DNA from: Bagarius yarrelli
Lineage: Eukaryota > Chordata > Actinopteri > Siluriformes > Sisoridae
Reading direction: 5' to 3'
Assembly (NCBI GenBank): GCA_005784505.1
Contig: VCAZ01000045.1
Coordinates: 1,989,501-2,053,500, forward strand
DNA length: 64,000 bases
Part shown: positions 51,850 to 63,247 of the stretch, piece by piece
How positions within the stretch are numbered: position 1 is the stretch's first letter
Layout: every line of letters starts with the position of its first letter
Made by a program: the position numbers and the translations under genes
The notes under the pieces: model-generated
Seen by the model: the letters and a program-made list of their open reading frames with translations, nothing else
What the model was told of the DNA's origin: nothing
Databases searched by the model: none

Positions 51850-52370
51850 TTTTCCTTCTTTTTTTGTCCTTCTTTCTTCCTTTCCCTCTCTCTTTCTCTC
51901 TCTTTCTCCCTCTAACTGTCAAGATACATATGCCACATCTGAGCTGCCAGTGATCCAGACCCCATATCCACTCTAAATCTGTCAGACCCTTCCCTGTTAC
52001 CTGCCTCCAGTTGATGATCACATCACCAGGGTGACCGAGGACGTTTCCACTCTGCCATAAAGACGTTCCAGCTGTTCTTCGAGGACTTATGATTTAAGTT
52101 GTTTACACACACACAGTGTAACTACATAATTCCCGATACCTATTTTTCACCCAAATGAGGAAAGGTTCTCTGTTGAGTCTGGTTCCTCTCAAGGTTTCTT
52201 CCTATTTCGTCTTAGGGAGTTTTTTCTTGCCACCGTCGCCCTCGGCTTGCTCATCAGGGACAAACTGATTTCTGATTCATTTGCATTTTATAATCTATTT
52301 GATTGTGTAACACTGCTTTGTGACAATGACCATTGTTAAAAGCGCTAAACAAATAAAACTGTATTGAATT
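51850..52370 (+). mobile_element. Dispersed repeat inserted into another repeat
   Basis: A 521-base insert begins with a pyrimidine-rich tract (TTTTCCTTCTTTTTTTGTCC and (TCTC)n), continues through GACGTTTCCACTCTGCCATA, AAGACGTTCCAGCTGTTCTT, GAGGACTTATGATTTAAGTT and the CCCAAATGAGG..TTCTCTGTTGAGT block, and ends GCGCTAAACAAATAAAACTG TATTGAATTGAA. It is a longer version of the repeat at 48158-48400 and so shows the family's 5' half. The antisense 92-codon and sense 68-codon frames here are repeat-derived. Confidence 0.8.
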
Positions 52371-52475
52371 GAACATGCAAACTCCACACAGAAAGACCCC
52401 TGCCCAGCACTCGAACCTAGGAACTTCCTGCTATAAGGCAACAGTGCTTAGCACTAAGCCACCGTGCCGCCCTAA
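52371..52475 (-). repeat. Dispersed SINE-like repeat, antisense, right part
   Basis: AACATGCAAACTCCACACAG, AGCACTCGAACCTAGGAAC (B-box side) and GCACTAAGCCACCGTGCCGC CC head complete the copy interrupted at 51849. Confidence 0.9.
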
Positions 52476-52679
52476 AATAAAATATCATTACTAAAATGTT
52501 ACTAAATTTTACTAAAAAAAAGGGTCAAACTAATAAAACAATGCTGGATTGTACATTTCCTCTGTTTTTCCACCTTTGAGACAAATCTGTATACTTTATT
52601 GCTCGTGTTTGCAGTAAAACAGTCAGTGCCAGCTGGCTATGTACCGGCTTCAGATGTCTGATATAATTATTACTCTGTA
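52476..52679. other. Unique sequence
   Basis: Nothing recognised. Confidence 0.5.
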
Positions 52680-53040
52680 ATAACGATTTCTGGAGCCTTG
52701 TTCATCCGGCGCTTGTTTACCAGACGCTCTTCAGTCTATGTATGCTTGATGCTCTCGCTTTCAGAGCTTTGCGTCATGCTCTGGTCTCAAAGCTCTAATG
52801 CATCTCTAGACGGAGCTGATCCATCCTACAACATTAGCAGCTGAGTAATAAGCCCTCTTACTGGGATAAGCCCAATGATGTGGGAACTGATCGGAAAGGT
52901 GATGTGAATAAACAGCCCGCTGCTTGGAGGAAAGATCATCAGGAAAGATAGCGAGGACTTAAAGAGTAGAGAGGATAGTTTGGCTTTTAATAGCCTTAGC
53001 TGATTGCTAACTGCTGTGGGATAATGAGAATGATTCAATT
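52680..53040. promoter_or_regulatory. Candidate conserved non-coding element
   Basis: Repeat-free, with CAACATTAGCAGCTGAGTAA TAAG (TAAT core and E-box-like CAGCTG), GTGATGTGAATAAACAG and CCTTAGCTGATTGCTAAC. A 70-codon antisense frame has no domain. Enhancer-like texture only. Confidence 0.3.
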
Positions 53041-53540
53041 TGACTTAAATTTTCATTTGCTTTTGTTCATTTTGGTGTTTTAACAAAAGCAACATTCGTG
53101 TCAATAAAGATGAAACATTACCTATGATTACTGCTATGCAAAGACTTATTTGAAGACTATAATTTGATTGTAATGTCCACATGGTTCTATTTGCATACCT
53201 GTGCGTTAGCGATGCTCGACATTGTTCTTCATTGCTTTTAGTGCCAGGAACTTTTTATAAACGGTTCACTGCAGCCAATTTACTTACTGTTTACTTTATG
53301 GCTCATTTAACTCACAGCAAACACAGAAACCTCCCAGGAGGATTTTTTCTCCTTCTTCTTCACTTTTTTAAAGGCAGAAGTATCACATAGCATTGCCAAG
53401 CTGTAAGGACGCCTATATTGCGCCGTGCACAGGATCACTAAATTTCTGTGGTCGATAATGAGTCACCCTGATATAAATCCTAATGCTGATAATTCTCAGC
53501 ACAAGGCAGCAGCATTTTCTCAGGCTGAAATGACTTTAGA
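53041..53540. other. Unique sequence
   Basis: No gene recognised; 69-codon frame at 53181-53390 unsupported. Confidence 0.5.
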
Positions 53541-53727
53541 ATAGTGGTTAGGGTGTTGGATTGCTAATCAGAGGATAGGGGTTTGATTCCCAGCACCACC
53601 ACGTTGCTATTTCTGGGCCCATGAGCAAGGCCCCTTAAGCCCCAATTACTTGAGTTGTATAAATGAGATAAACGTAAGTCGCTCTGAATAAGGGTGTCTG
53701 CCAAAATGCCATAAAAGTTAATGTAAA
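53541..53727 (+). mobile_element. V-SINE-like tRNA SINE, near full length
   Basis: ATAGTGGTTAGGGTGTTGGA TTGC head, GGGTTTGATTCCCAGC B-box-like, GGGCCCATGAGCAAGGCCCC TTAAGCCCC core, GATAAACGTAAGTCGCTCTG AATAAGGGTGTCTGCC tail. Confidence 0.9.
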
Positions 53728-54276
53728 ATGCATCTATGGTCTAACTTTTTAAACCCTTTTCACGTCTTTTGGCAGGCAGCACCAGTTTGTTTAGGGCTAA
53801 ACAAGGCTTGCTGTAAAGGAATGCGAGATCAGTACGTTTTAGACCAGCTTGGAATCCGGGTGGCCTGAGGTGATCCTGGGATTCCACAGCGTAGATAGAA
53901 AGTAGTGCTTTCAGGGCTGGGATGTTATAGGAGCCTGTAGCACAAAAAAAAGATCAGTGTCAGGAATTCGCATGTCACCTATTTACTGGCTATAGTGACC
54001 CTTCCTTTTGCCCAGAGGACACAAAATGGAGAAAGATTGAGCAGAACTGACAAAGAGGTCAGCAGGATTCTTGGCAACTTTTACCATAGCCTAAAGGGAA
54101 AAAAGGTGAGGGAGGACCCTAAATGCGGTCACATGGCTGTTTACATAGCAAATGACACTAATGAATTTGAAGGCAGATTTAGAAAGATCACAGGGGACAT
54201 GAATGCCTTGATCTTGTAACGGCCCAGTGCTTTATCCATGGTCAAAGGGCTCTAACCCTTCTGTGCTATTCGGGTT
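53728..54276. other. Unique sequence with an unsupported 74-codon frame
   Basis: The frame at 53995-54219 is hydrophilic (rich in R, K, E, N, G) and free of repeats, but shows no domain. The ATG is not in a recognisable exon context and the frame ends at a stop rather than a donor. I treat it as possible conserved non-coding sequence rather than a gene. Confidence 0.35.
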
Positions 54277-54430
54277 AAAATGATTCATTCATTCATTCAT
54301 TCATTCATTCATTCAGCAAGCCAGCTACTGATCCACCTTATCCCAATCAGCAACTTGGAAGGGTGGGATTTGAACACAAGACCTTTCTATCTTTAGTCTT
54401 ATATCTTCACTACTAAGCTACCAATCTCCA
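54277..54430 (-). repeat. (ATTC)n with diverged antisense repeat
   Basis: About nine ATTC units (54281-54314) lead into CCACCTTATCCCAATCAG and GGGATTTGAACACAAGACC with a head-side CACTACTAAGCTACC. It looks like an internally deleted antisense copy of the tRNA-headed dispersed repeat, with its tail expanded. Confidence 0.5.
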
Positions 54431-55035
54431 ATTCACATCCTAGCATGTTTTTTTTTTTTAATAACCCTTGGTGAGGATCAAACCAGGGATTCTGGTACTG
54501 GCACTTTATCTCAGAGTTAGGCTAAGGCTGTACAATGTTTGTCCTTATACATAGGGGCATTTTAGAGTAGGTAGTTAACTTTCAGATTTTTCTGGGGTTG
54601 GTAAAAACCAGAGAACCCAATGGAAACCTACACATACATTTTTACATAAAAAGGAACATGGAAATGGCATCCAGATTGGAACACAAACTTAATATTAAAG
54701 TTCTCATTCTTATAGCTAAAAAGGGGCAATATTTTCATGAGTTGGGGCATTACCATTTTTCCCCTGGATAAAAAGCACTGCAGATTGAAATTATTTTCTT
54801 AACTTATATTGATGTGGGGTTAAATAAGTGTTAAAACTTTGTAAATATAAAACAATTAGTGATTTTAGCTATTTTTCTTGCATAATGTATGTCTCTGGCT
54901 AGTCCAGATGTTCTATAGGAGACTTATTGTGATAGCTGACATCACAGTCCTGTCTGTCAGGCAACTGTGTACTTCTGTTTTTTTTTTTTAGTGTGTGCTC
55001 ACGGAGCAATGTGATGATAGATACGAAGTGGATGA
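54431..55035. other. Unique sequence
   Basis: Nothing recognised; T-runs near 54450 and 54979. Confidence 0.5.
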
Positions 55036-55056
55036 TGTGTGTGTGTGTGTGTGTGT
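55036..55056. repeat. (TG)n tract
   Basis: About 10 TG units. Confidence 0.95.
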
Positions 55057-56930
55057 AATAGCATGCGTTACAGAAGTAATCAGACAGATTAGTGGCCATT
55101 GTTTGCCTGCTGTTTACCCACCTGCTTCCTGGGATGCTGTTCAATATTTATCTCAGCTGGTGCTGCCTAAAAGTGGTTCTTCTGACTTTTCTGGTCTAGT
55201 ACTGGTCTACATTCTCAAATTACTGCAATGACCTCGTCTCCATCTCCAAGTGCTCCAAACACATCCCGCAAACCCAGTCCATGTCTAAAACCTTTTCACA
55301 CTTTTTAAATCACAGGTCTTAAGGGTGATTTGCACTTACAGCTAATCGTCTACATGTGATTCTATTCTTCGCCGTGCGAATAAAGACATTAGAGTGTTTT
55401 AGTCTGAAACAGTTAGTAAGGTTTGTCATTTTCAATGTTATTTAAACAGCACTTTTTAAAGATAGTGTGTCAGGATGCTGTGTGATTGGGGTGACATTTT
55501 TTTAACCGAATCTTTAAAATGAACTATATAACTATAGTCAGTAATTATAATCTTTCAAATTTAACTATATATTTTACATTTAAATTCCATGCATTTAACC
55601 CTTAGGAATTATATTAACCTATTATAGAAAAGGTTTGTTTGTTTGTTTTCTTATATATTTATAATATTTTAAAGATTTTGACGTTTTATTTTTAATTGAA
55701 TTATTTATCTTCTGTCTATAATTTGGCTTAAATGGTTGCCCTTGAAATATGAATTATATAGCAATTTTTATTAATAGAGATTGTATCAAAGGCGCTTTAC
55801 AAAATCAAATCAAAAAGACAATTATGAATTATATCACACTAAAACACACAGTTTAATTAAGTTCCTTTAAAAGTCTAGTGTTTAGGGTTTAGGGTTATGA
55901 ATTATTAGCTTTTTAACATGTCTTTCCATTAAATATATGAATATGCAGGGGCGTAACCAGGGTTTTTCTACTGGAGTGCAATCGTTTTGTTGTAATGTTT
56001 TTGTTTCGCTCTAGTCAGCAATGTTTTCTTCGTGTAACTTTATTTAAGTAAGCATAGGAACCTGAAACATTATGATAACTAGAAACGTTGCTATCTAATG
56101 ACAACATGAGGATGGATGAAAGCAGCACCTTAACTTAAATTTGGAAAGTACATTACATATCAATCCTTTACTTTTAACTGTCATTAACTCTCACACCTGT
56201 TCTTAAAGTGTCTTGTTGCTTGCATTATTTTCCTAGAAGTATCTATATACAAATTGACGAACCGCTTCTGTATCAAAGTGTATTAATGCTATACACTTCC
56301 TGACACTGTATAGTCAGGTAGGAAGGGGGGCAGCAGCGGGGATGAGCTTTGTCCAATAAGGTCTATGCCCCCCCCCCCATGCCACCGTACAATTCTGTGT
56401 CGATGCCACCAATTTTTTTAGTGGTAAAAGTGTAAAAATGAATGACACACAGAAGGATGTGACGTTAAAGGTATTCACACAAGCATTTATCAATGATGTT
56501 TCAAGGTAACGTGTAATTATATTAAACCGCAGGCAAAATGTATTACCTATGCACTAGGGAGCATTTTCACTTTGGTTTTATGGCATTTATATGAAACCTG
56601 CACCCATATTGTTATATTTTGATAAAAAAAAAAATATTGATATAGATATAAATATATCAATGTAAAACCATCAAATGATGATTGGTGAATTACGTTCATA
56701 CTTATATTCATTTATTTTGGATCCATTAAATGTTCTAGATAACATAACTTGTATAAGGTTACACCCCCTAGCACTTTGCAGCACATAAGAACACATGAGA
56801 ACACATAATATATGGGTCAGGAAGTTAATAAAAGTATATAAATTGCTTTAAAATTTATATTGATTTAGCGAATTCTGTGTAAAAAAAAAAACACTTGCTG
56901 AGTAACCCAGGGTTCAAGTGAAGAAGTGGG
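55057..56930. other. AT-rich unique sequence, no gene seen
   Basis: It includes a telomere-like GTTTAGGGTTTAGGGTT at 55880-55896, an 11-base C run at 56368-56378, and a possible antisense scrap of the AAGCGCTTTAC-type tail (AAAGGCGCTTTACAAAATCA, 55788-55807). No convincing frame. Confidence 0.5.
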
Positions 56931-57070
56931 GGAACCGTTAGCGCAGTGGTTAAAGTGTTAAACTGCCAACCAGGAGGTTGTGGATTTGATTCCCAGCAAC
57001 ATCAAGCGACCACAGCTGGGCCCCCGAGCAAGGCCCTTAACCCCCTATTGCTCAGTGGCTTAACTGAGAT
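56931..57070 (+). mobile_element. V-SINE-like SINE, 5' part only
   Basis: GAACCGTTAGCGCAGTGGTT AAAG head (good A box), GGATTTGATTCCCAGC B-box-like, GCTGGGCCCCCGAGCAAGGC CCTTAACCCCC core. The LINE-like tail is absent; a poly(A) follows. Confidence 0.85.
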
Positions 57071-57660
57071 TTTATTAAAAAAAAAAAAAAATTTATACAA
57101 TTGTATATACTATTAATTAATTTATTTATTTAAACACATACTGCCTCCAGTATGTGTATGGTGTATGTAGTACAATCAGATTTCAGCCTCTATGTGCTGC
57201 CATGGTAATCTAATCTGCTCAGAGCCTTCAGAATCAGTAGTGCTGGCTAACTTAAACTATACAAGCAATGGGACTGTTTCCTTAATTTTGATCAAAGCAA
57301 AACTGTTACAGCCAAGTTCGACTAGGAAAAACACACATCTGCACACATTTGCAAACGGTTGAATTAGAATTTTTACATCCACAATCGCTGAAATTTACTT
57401 GGTCTTAGACATACTTGAAAATCCATTTTTAAGGTGGACCTTTCCAGAAAAGTTTTGAGGAAAGGTTGGCTAACCCCTGCATATGAGCAGTACCACTGGC
57501 TTACAGCCTTTTAATGTATGATGTATTTTATTTAAACTTATGTTTTTGTGATATTATTAGATGAATATTAAATCTGAACTGCTCCGGATGATGTATGTGG
57601 TACAGTTGCGGTTGTAGTGTAGAGGTTTGGAGTCTTATTGGGGTTTCTCAATATGCAAAA
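57071..57660. other. Unique sequence
   Basis: A-run at 57076-57090. No gene recognised. Confidence 0.5.
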
Positions 57661-57662
57661 TG

Positions 57663-57688
57663 CCTCTCTCTCTCTTTCTCTCTCTCTT
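57663..57688. repeat. (CT)n tract
   Basis: Interrupted CT units. Confidence 0.9.
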
Positions 57689-58910
57689 TACCTCTTTCTC
57701 TGTAATGCCACTTCTTGTATATAACATTTTTGTATAGTATTGCGACGTGATAGTGATGGTATTAAAAGGTGTATCGTTCAGGTAAATCCCCAATAAAGGC
57801 TGTGTAAATATATATATATATATACACAAGGACCTTTAGCGCAATTATATATGTTCACTATTTACAAGACATTTTATATATGTTGTTGATTTTTATTCCA
57901 TGTTAAATTATTCTGCACTGATTTGACATTTGTATAACATTTTTTGTGTTTTTGCTCAAACAGTCCTCAAGAGTCCAAGTTTTCATCGTGGTTTATTTTG
58001 GATGATTTATTTTTCTTCTAACTGTGTGATGCTAAACTGCATCTAGAGATTCACGTACTAGCATACTATCCAGGGTGTATTCCCGCTTTGTATTTAAGAT
58101 CATACTTAGATCAGATTCAAATCCACTCAGGGTGAGCAGTGGATCATTGGTTACTAAAGTTCAATAAATAAACATTTCCTGAGAATTTTGCCTTAACCTC
58201 TCATGTAGTTTAATATTATATTTAATTAAAGCAACTGCAGCTCTAAAGCTTTAATAATAGACCAAAATTATTCCACTCATATATATGATAATAAATATGC
58301 ATAATTAATGTGCTCTCCTACTGTTTAATGCCTATAGACTACTTTTGATTTGTCATAATGCTGAGTGCTCTTGGGATCTAAATTGCTTCACAAACGCTTC
58401 ATGTGATCGACTCCCCGCAGAGATGTGAGCAATATGTTAATAACTGTGTTGTGTATGACACCATGATGCAACACTATGAAAGCAAAAAAATGAAAACCAC
58501 CTACCTCGACATGCTGTGATTAACACGTTGTTTACAAATCACACATCAGGGTAGAAAATGTAATATTTAGAGTTATTCTTTATTCATGTTCTGAAAAAAA
58601 AACTATTATAAAGGTTACTGAAGTTTATTATGGGATGGTGTGAGCTGAAATTGGATATGCTGGTATAATTCATGTTGCTAAAACATTTGTAGGTGCAGCA
58701 CTTTATGTATAGAATTATTTATATGTAAAAAATGTGTATTTAGAAACAAAAATATAAGCAAAAAAAGTATTTTGTTCTTTAAACGAGTTTATATTACCTA
58801 GTCTGGAGTATTCACTTATTTAGATTCACTTATTTTTTTTGTATATTTATGTAGATTAATCAATTTTAATGTTATTGCCTGTATACTTACCTTTTCTTAA
58901 ATCAGATTTA
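57689..58910. other. AT-rich unique sequence
   Basis: (TA)n at 57807-57824. No gene or further repeat recognised. Confidence 0.5.
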
Positions 58911-58960
58911 CCTTTACATTTTCATCCTTTAGCAGACGCCCTTATCCAGAGTAAGCTGCA
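58911..58960 (-). repeat. LINE 3' tail shared with SINE family
   Basis: On the minus strand, ACTCTGGATAAGGGCGTCTG CTAAAGGATGAAAATGTAAA equals the SINE tail CGCTCTGGATAAGGxCGTCTGCCAAATG..AAATGTAAA. Confidence 0.85.
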
Positions 58961-60330
58961 AAATTGCTTTGCGTCTCATTATTGAACAGCTCAATACTGA
59001 TCCTCCAGACCACAATATATACTGTAACAACCCTGTAACTGTTAAAAAGGGCAGCATAAATAAAGAGTAATATAGAAAAAAAGCATTGTGGATACATAGA
59101 TTTAAACTGTCAAGTTCTAGGTATTTAAAAAAGAAGTAGGTGTTCAATCGTCTTTTGAAGACAGCCAGTGAATTTTTCACCATCTTGGTGCCAGAACAGA
59201 AAAAAGTCTTAAGGCAGACCAACCTTGCATCTTCGGAGATGGTGGGACCAGTCGAGTGATGCTTGTGAATCTAAGGGAGCACGGTGCAATGAAAAGAGTG
59301 ATGAAATCTTGAAGATAAGAGGGTGTGTAATCTTTTTGGGAGGTTGAAAACAACTCGCACAGCTGCATTCTGAATCATTTGATCTAAAATTTTACCAGCA
59401 ACTGATTGACCTAAGTAGACAGGAGTGGTCAAATTCTCTATAATGTTGTAACAGATAAACCGGCAGGATTGTCAAGTTGGCAATATTTAAGAAAAAGAAC
59501 AGTTTTGAGGTTGCGTGCATTAATCAAAGAGTGGAAACAGCATGTTAAAGATTGTGATTGCAAGATCCTGGCATGGGGACAAATTAGCTTGAATAAAGGG
59601 CATTTCTGTTTTACTGGGGTTGAGTTTCACCTGTAGCTGCCAATTATGATGTTATATCTGCCAGGCATTCCAAGATCTGAGCAGAAACTGTGGTGTCTGA
59701 GGGAGGAAATGAAAAGACAAGTTGGGTGTCATCAGCATACCAATGGTAGGAGAACCCATGTAAGAAAATAACTGTACCATGTGAGTGGGTATAGAGGGAG
59801 AAAGGACCGAGTACTAAGCCTTGTAAGACACCAGTAGAAAGTCGACATCAAGCGTATATCATTCCCATCCATGTTACCTGATATGAACAACCATTTAAGT
59901 AGAAAGCTAACCACTGTCATGCTGCTCAACAAATACCAAGACCCTTAAGAAATGAGAGTCATGAAGTTGACCATGTCAAACACGGATGAATGGTCCAGAA
60001 AGATGCATTGTAAAAGGAATTGGATCCTGATGATTGCAGGATAGGAAGACTTGTTAAAACCCCTTATGATGTCAAAGTTGAAATTATTGACAGTTAAGGA
60101 CAAGGCGAGTCCTGGGTAGGGAGTGTAAAATTAGTTAGATTAGTGATAAAGGTCTTGCAGATCCTCTCATCATAGAAGGAAGCAAAGTCTTCTGCAGACA
60201 TAGGATAGAGCAGGGGGGCTCAGGGGTTGAGCAGCGATGAGAAAATGTGGATCTTACAAGGGTCATTTGCTGAAGCTTTAAGTTTTGCCAGAGGCCACAT
60301 TCGAGGAGAACTTGGACAAGGGAGCATGGT
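58911..60330 (-). mobile_element. 5'-truncated L2-like LINE with reverse transcriptase domain, antisense
   Basis: On the minus strand, residues of the type FLDHSSVFDMVNF (near 59990) match the LLDLSAAFDTVNH block of fish L2/CR1-like reverse transcriptase. FSYHWYADDTQL holds the catalytic YADD (codons at 59728-59739), and VFSFPPSDTTVSAQI follows. Downstream come CELFSTSQKDYTPSYLQDF, LVPPSPKMQGWSALRLFSVL and AVFKRRLNTYFFFKYLELD, the usual C-terminal order. Frameshifts and stops break it into pieces. No endonuclease domain is present, as expected of a 5'-truncated copy. The 3' end (58911-58960) matches the tail of the V-SINE-like family. Confidence 0.85.
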
Positions 60331-61103
60331 AAGAAGTAAGAATATATAAAGATGCAAAGAATATTAAAACTAAAGTTTAAAGAATATATAAATAATCAAC
60401 AAACAAAAAGTAGACTTTGGCTAAAACCTTGCTTAAAGATGAAAAAAAAAACTAAATCATTAAAAATTTATGACACTTGACTACTCAAGCTGTCCACTCT
60501 GACTGGCAGCTTTCTGAAACAAAAATGAAATAAAGGAAGTTTGCATCATCATGTTTCTTTACATTAGAATAATCTATAAAATAGAGAAAACTAGACAGAA
60601 AAAAATAAATAAAAAGGTTGAAATGCCAAAATCCATCTTTATTTTTAGAAACATACAGGAAGTATTATGGAACCCAGAAAAAAATCCATGCAAAATATCT
60701 TGCAAAAAAAGTTACACAAGTCTGTGAGGTAATGCGTGTTGATAAGACGGCTGATAATAAGTGCTAATTCTGCAGTGCTGTGAGATTATTGAACAACTTG
60801 AGAAGTCCAGAAGGTCAAACTGAATGCATAGTGTATGGGTATCGATTGCTTAGATTTCTGTCCCATCGATTCTTCTTGTGGGGTAACTCACAGGGAGCAA
60901 ATAGCAAAGAAAAAGCCCTAAGAAACCCTATTTACACTTATCGATACAGGCAATTTGTCTCAGATTGAAAAAAATAAATCACTCTTCTTGCTTATATCGT
61001 TTACAATGATATGAATGACCTGTGTTCTAAAGATAATAAAAAGCTGGACAGCTGGAAGCAAGTTTCCACTGTGCGAGTACTAAGTTTGTATTCTTACATA
61101 ACG
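60331..61103. other. AT-rich unique sequence
   Basis: No gene recognised; A-rich. Confidence 0.5.
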
Positions 61104-61136
61104 GTGTGTGTATGTGTGTGTGTGTGTGTGTGTGTG
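61104..61136. repeat. (GT)n microsatellite
   Basis: About 16 GT units with one interruption. Confidence 0.95.
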
Positions 61137-61529
61137 AGAAAGAGAGAGAATGTGCGTCCTCCCACAGAGCAGAAATAATATCTACACTTAATTCCATATG
61201 GACTGCTGAAGATAGAACAGCTGAGCAGATAATCATGAGCCCATATAGCGTAATCTGGTTATGCTGTCTGTTTGCATTTCAGAGTAAGGAATTCAGCTAC
61301 AATATAATATAGCTGGCAGTTAAATTATTTTTTTTTATAATAATAATGTGCAATAACCTTGACTATAATAATCTTGGCTATGACAATAGAATCTGTACCA
61401 AACAACAATAGTCTACAGATGTTTTCTGACATCTTACTAGCACACCCAGATACCTGTGTCCTCCACAAACTTTCTTACAAGGATACGACTATCTAGAACG
61501 TCTTCGTATTTCGTAAAATTACATAAATA
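61137..61529. other. Unique sequence
   Basis: Nothing recognised. The short frames across the GT tract are spurious. Confidence 0.5.
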
Positions 61530-61870
61530 AATCCTTGGAACTAAGAGACCCAAACGTTGTTCCAGCATGACAATACCCCTGTGCACAAAGCTCCTGAGCT
61601 CTATAAGGTCATGATGTGTTCTGGTTGAAGTGGAAGAACTCAAGTGTGGTGCACAGAGCTCTAATTCTGACTCAACCTTTAAGATATACTGGAAAACCCG
61701 ACTGCACCCCAGACCTCCCCACCTTAACATTAGTGTCTGATCTTATACTCTAATACTGTTGTAACTGTAAAGGAACATCCCAAAAATACACTCTAGAATA
61801 TAGTGGAAAGCTGTGTTATATAGTGGAAGTTATTATAGGAGTAAGATTGAGAGAAAGTTTGCTTTTGTAC
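61530..61870 (+). pseudogene. Fossil Tc1-like transposase C-terminal half, sense
   Basis: TTGTTCCAGCATGACAATAC CCCTGTGCACAAAGCTCC encodes the FQHDNTPVHKAP-type block (second catalytic D). It is followed by AACTCAAGTGTGG, TGCACAGAGCTC, a disrupted DLNPIE region, CGACTGCACCCCAGACCTCC, and ATAGTGGAAAGCTGTG.. GGAAGTTATTATAGGAG (the VESL..V.VIIA-type end). Stops and indels make it non-functional. Same lineage as the antisense copies at 8165-8710. The 97-codon antisense frame at 61437-61730 is a shadow. Confidence 0.75.
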
Positions 61871-61927
61871 TGTATATACACTGACTTATTGAATATATTC
61901 TATCTAATACGTTGTTTAGTTTATTCT

Positions 61928-62103
61928 GTGGTGTGTGTTGGACCCTGTGGTGGACCAGCGACCTGTTCAGGGTGTTACCGCTCCTGAGTTTCGCCCTATC
62001 AGAGACATCTGAGACAGACTCCTGCAGATCCCTGTGAACCCGAATTAGGGAATTAGCAGGTATAGAAGATGAATAAATGAATGAATAAATAAATTAATGA
62101 ATT
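61928..62103 (+). repeat. Dispersed SINE-like repeat, 3' half, sense
   Basis: CCCTGTGGTGGACCAGCGAC CTG, CAGGGTGTTACCGCTCCTGA, GACAGACTCCTGCAGATCCC, CGAATTAGGGAATTAGCAGG, then AGAAGATGAATAAATGAATG tail. Confidence 0.9.
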
Positions 62104-62429
62104 TATTCTGTGCTTTTTTTTTTATTGTACAATAGTTTTGATTGATGGAACTCCTTATCTTCTTTCATCTCATCATATCTTAATTGAAAAATAGCAATTA
62201 GTAAATTTAGTGAACAAATCTTCACCTTAAACAAAAAAAATACTCATTATTATATTTATTATTATCATTTTTGGCTAAAATGTTCTTTACATGATTTTGA
62301 CATGTTTATAATAGACGTGATTTTTCAATAGTTTTTTTTCTTTTTTGATATTTTTCACCATTCAGGAATAATTACAAAACATTAAAACAAGTGCAAGTGA
62401 TAGCCTAACAGTGTTGAATCGAAAAAAAA
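62104..62429. other. AT-rich unique sequence
   Basis: Nothing recognised. Confidence 0.5.
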
Positions 62430-62530
62430 TGGTAAGGTCAAATACCAGGACTACCAAGCTACCACGGCTGCAGCTCCATTGGTTAAATGAGCTAAATGTA
62501 AGTTGCTCTGGATCAAGATGTCCCTAAATT
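62430..62530 (+). mobile_element. V-SINE-like fragment, internally deleted
   Basis: ACCAGGACTACCAAGCTACC ACGGCTGCAG and GAGCTAAATGTAAGTTGCTC TGGATCAAGATGTCC; the core is missing. Confidence 0.6.
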
Positions 62531-62589
62531 TTAGGGACCATTCCATTGCATGTTCTACCTGTTCTTCAGGGTTTCCTCTCACCAATCTG

Positions 62590-62990
62590 GTTTCCCACAT
62601 GGAAAACAATCTACGGTAAACAAATAGAGCAGTTCTCTAGACAAACACAGCGTATTAGAAACCAGAGGATATCGCATGAGTAAAGGAACGAACCAGACGG
62701 TCCAAGAGTGGAGGAACCAGGAACATCTGAGATTCTAATTCTGGAAACAGGTAGGAAGATGCGGTGAAGCTAGGCACAAAGCGTATGAGCTTGGGAGAAC
62801 ATTTAGAGTGATGCTAGTATAGTGGAAAGGAGACTAGGCAGTAAGTGAAGGTGCTGTGCTCGTTAATAGGGAAGAATGTAGGTTGAGTGGCTAAAGGTGT
62901 GTGTGTTGCCATGACAGCCTATTGTGCCCTGGTGTGATTGGGTCCAGCTATGTGTTGGCATCCCTGTCATTTCCAATCAAGTTCACCAAA
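62590..62990 (-). mobile_element. Possible diverged LTR-like element, antisense
   Basis: Sequence texture (GGAACCAGGAACATCTGAGA, GGAGACTAGGCAGTAAGTGA, GTTAATAGGGAAGAATGTAG) resembles the antisense LTR-like copies at 17676-18072 and 43566-44064, but no clear poly(A) signal or termini were found. Confidence 0.25.
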
Positions 62991-63181
62991 TGTAATTAGC
63001 TGGAATTCACACTAATCAGTGAAGGACATGACGGACTTTCTATTATTTAGGTTAAGTTAATTTTTTTGAACTTTTAGATGTTGGTATTTAACATGATTGC
63101 AAACGTGACCGTATGAAAAAAACGTAGAATATTCAGAAAATTACAGTTAAACTAAGAGAAATATTCTAATTATTTTATCTA
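62991..63181. other. Unique sequence
   Basis: Nothing recognised. Confidence 0.5.
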
Positions 63182-63247
63182 GATTTTTTTTTTTTTCGAT
63201 TCATGTAGCAGGGTAGATTTTTTTTTTTCGATTCATGTAGCAGGGTT
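63182..63247. repeat. Tandem duplication of about 33 bp (2 units)
   Basis: A poly(T) run followed by CGATTCATGTAGCAGGGT occurs twice in succession, differing mainly in T-run length. Confidence 0.95.
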
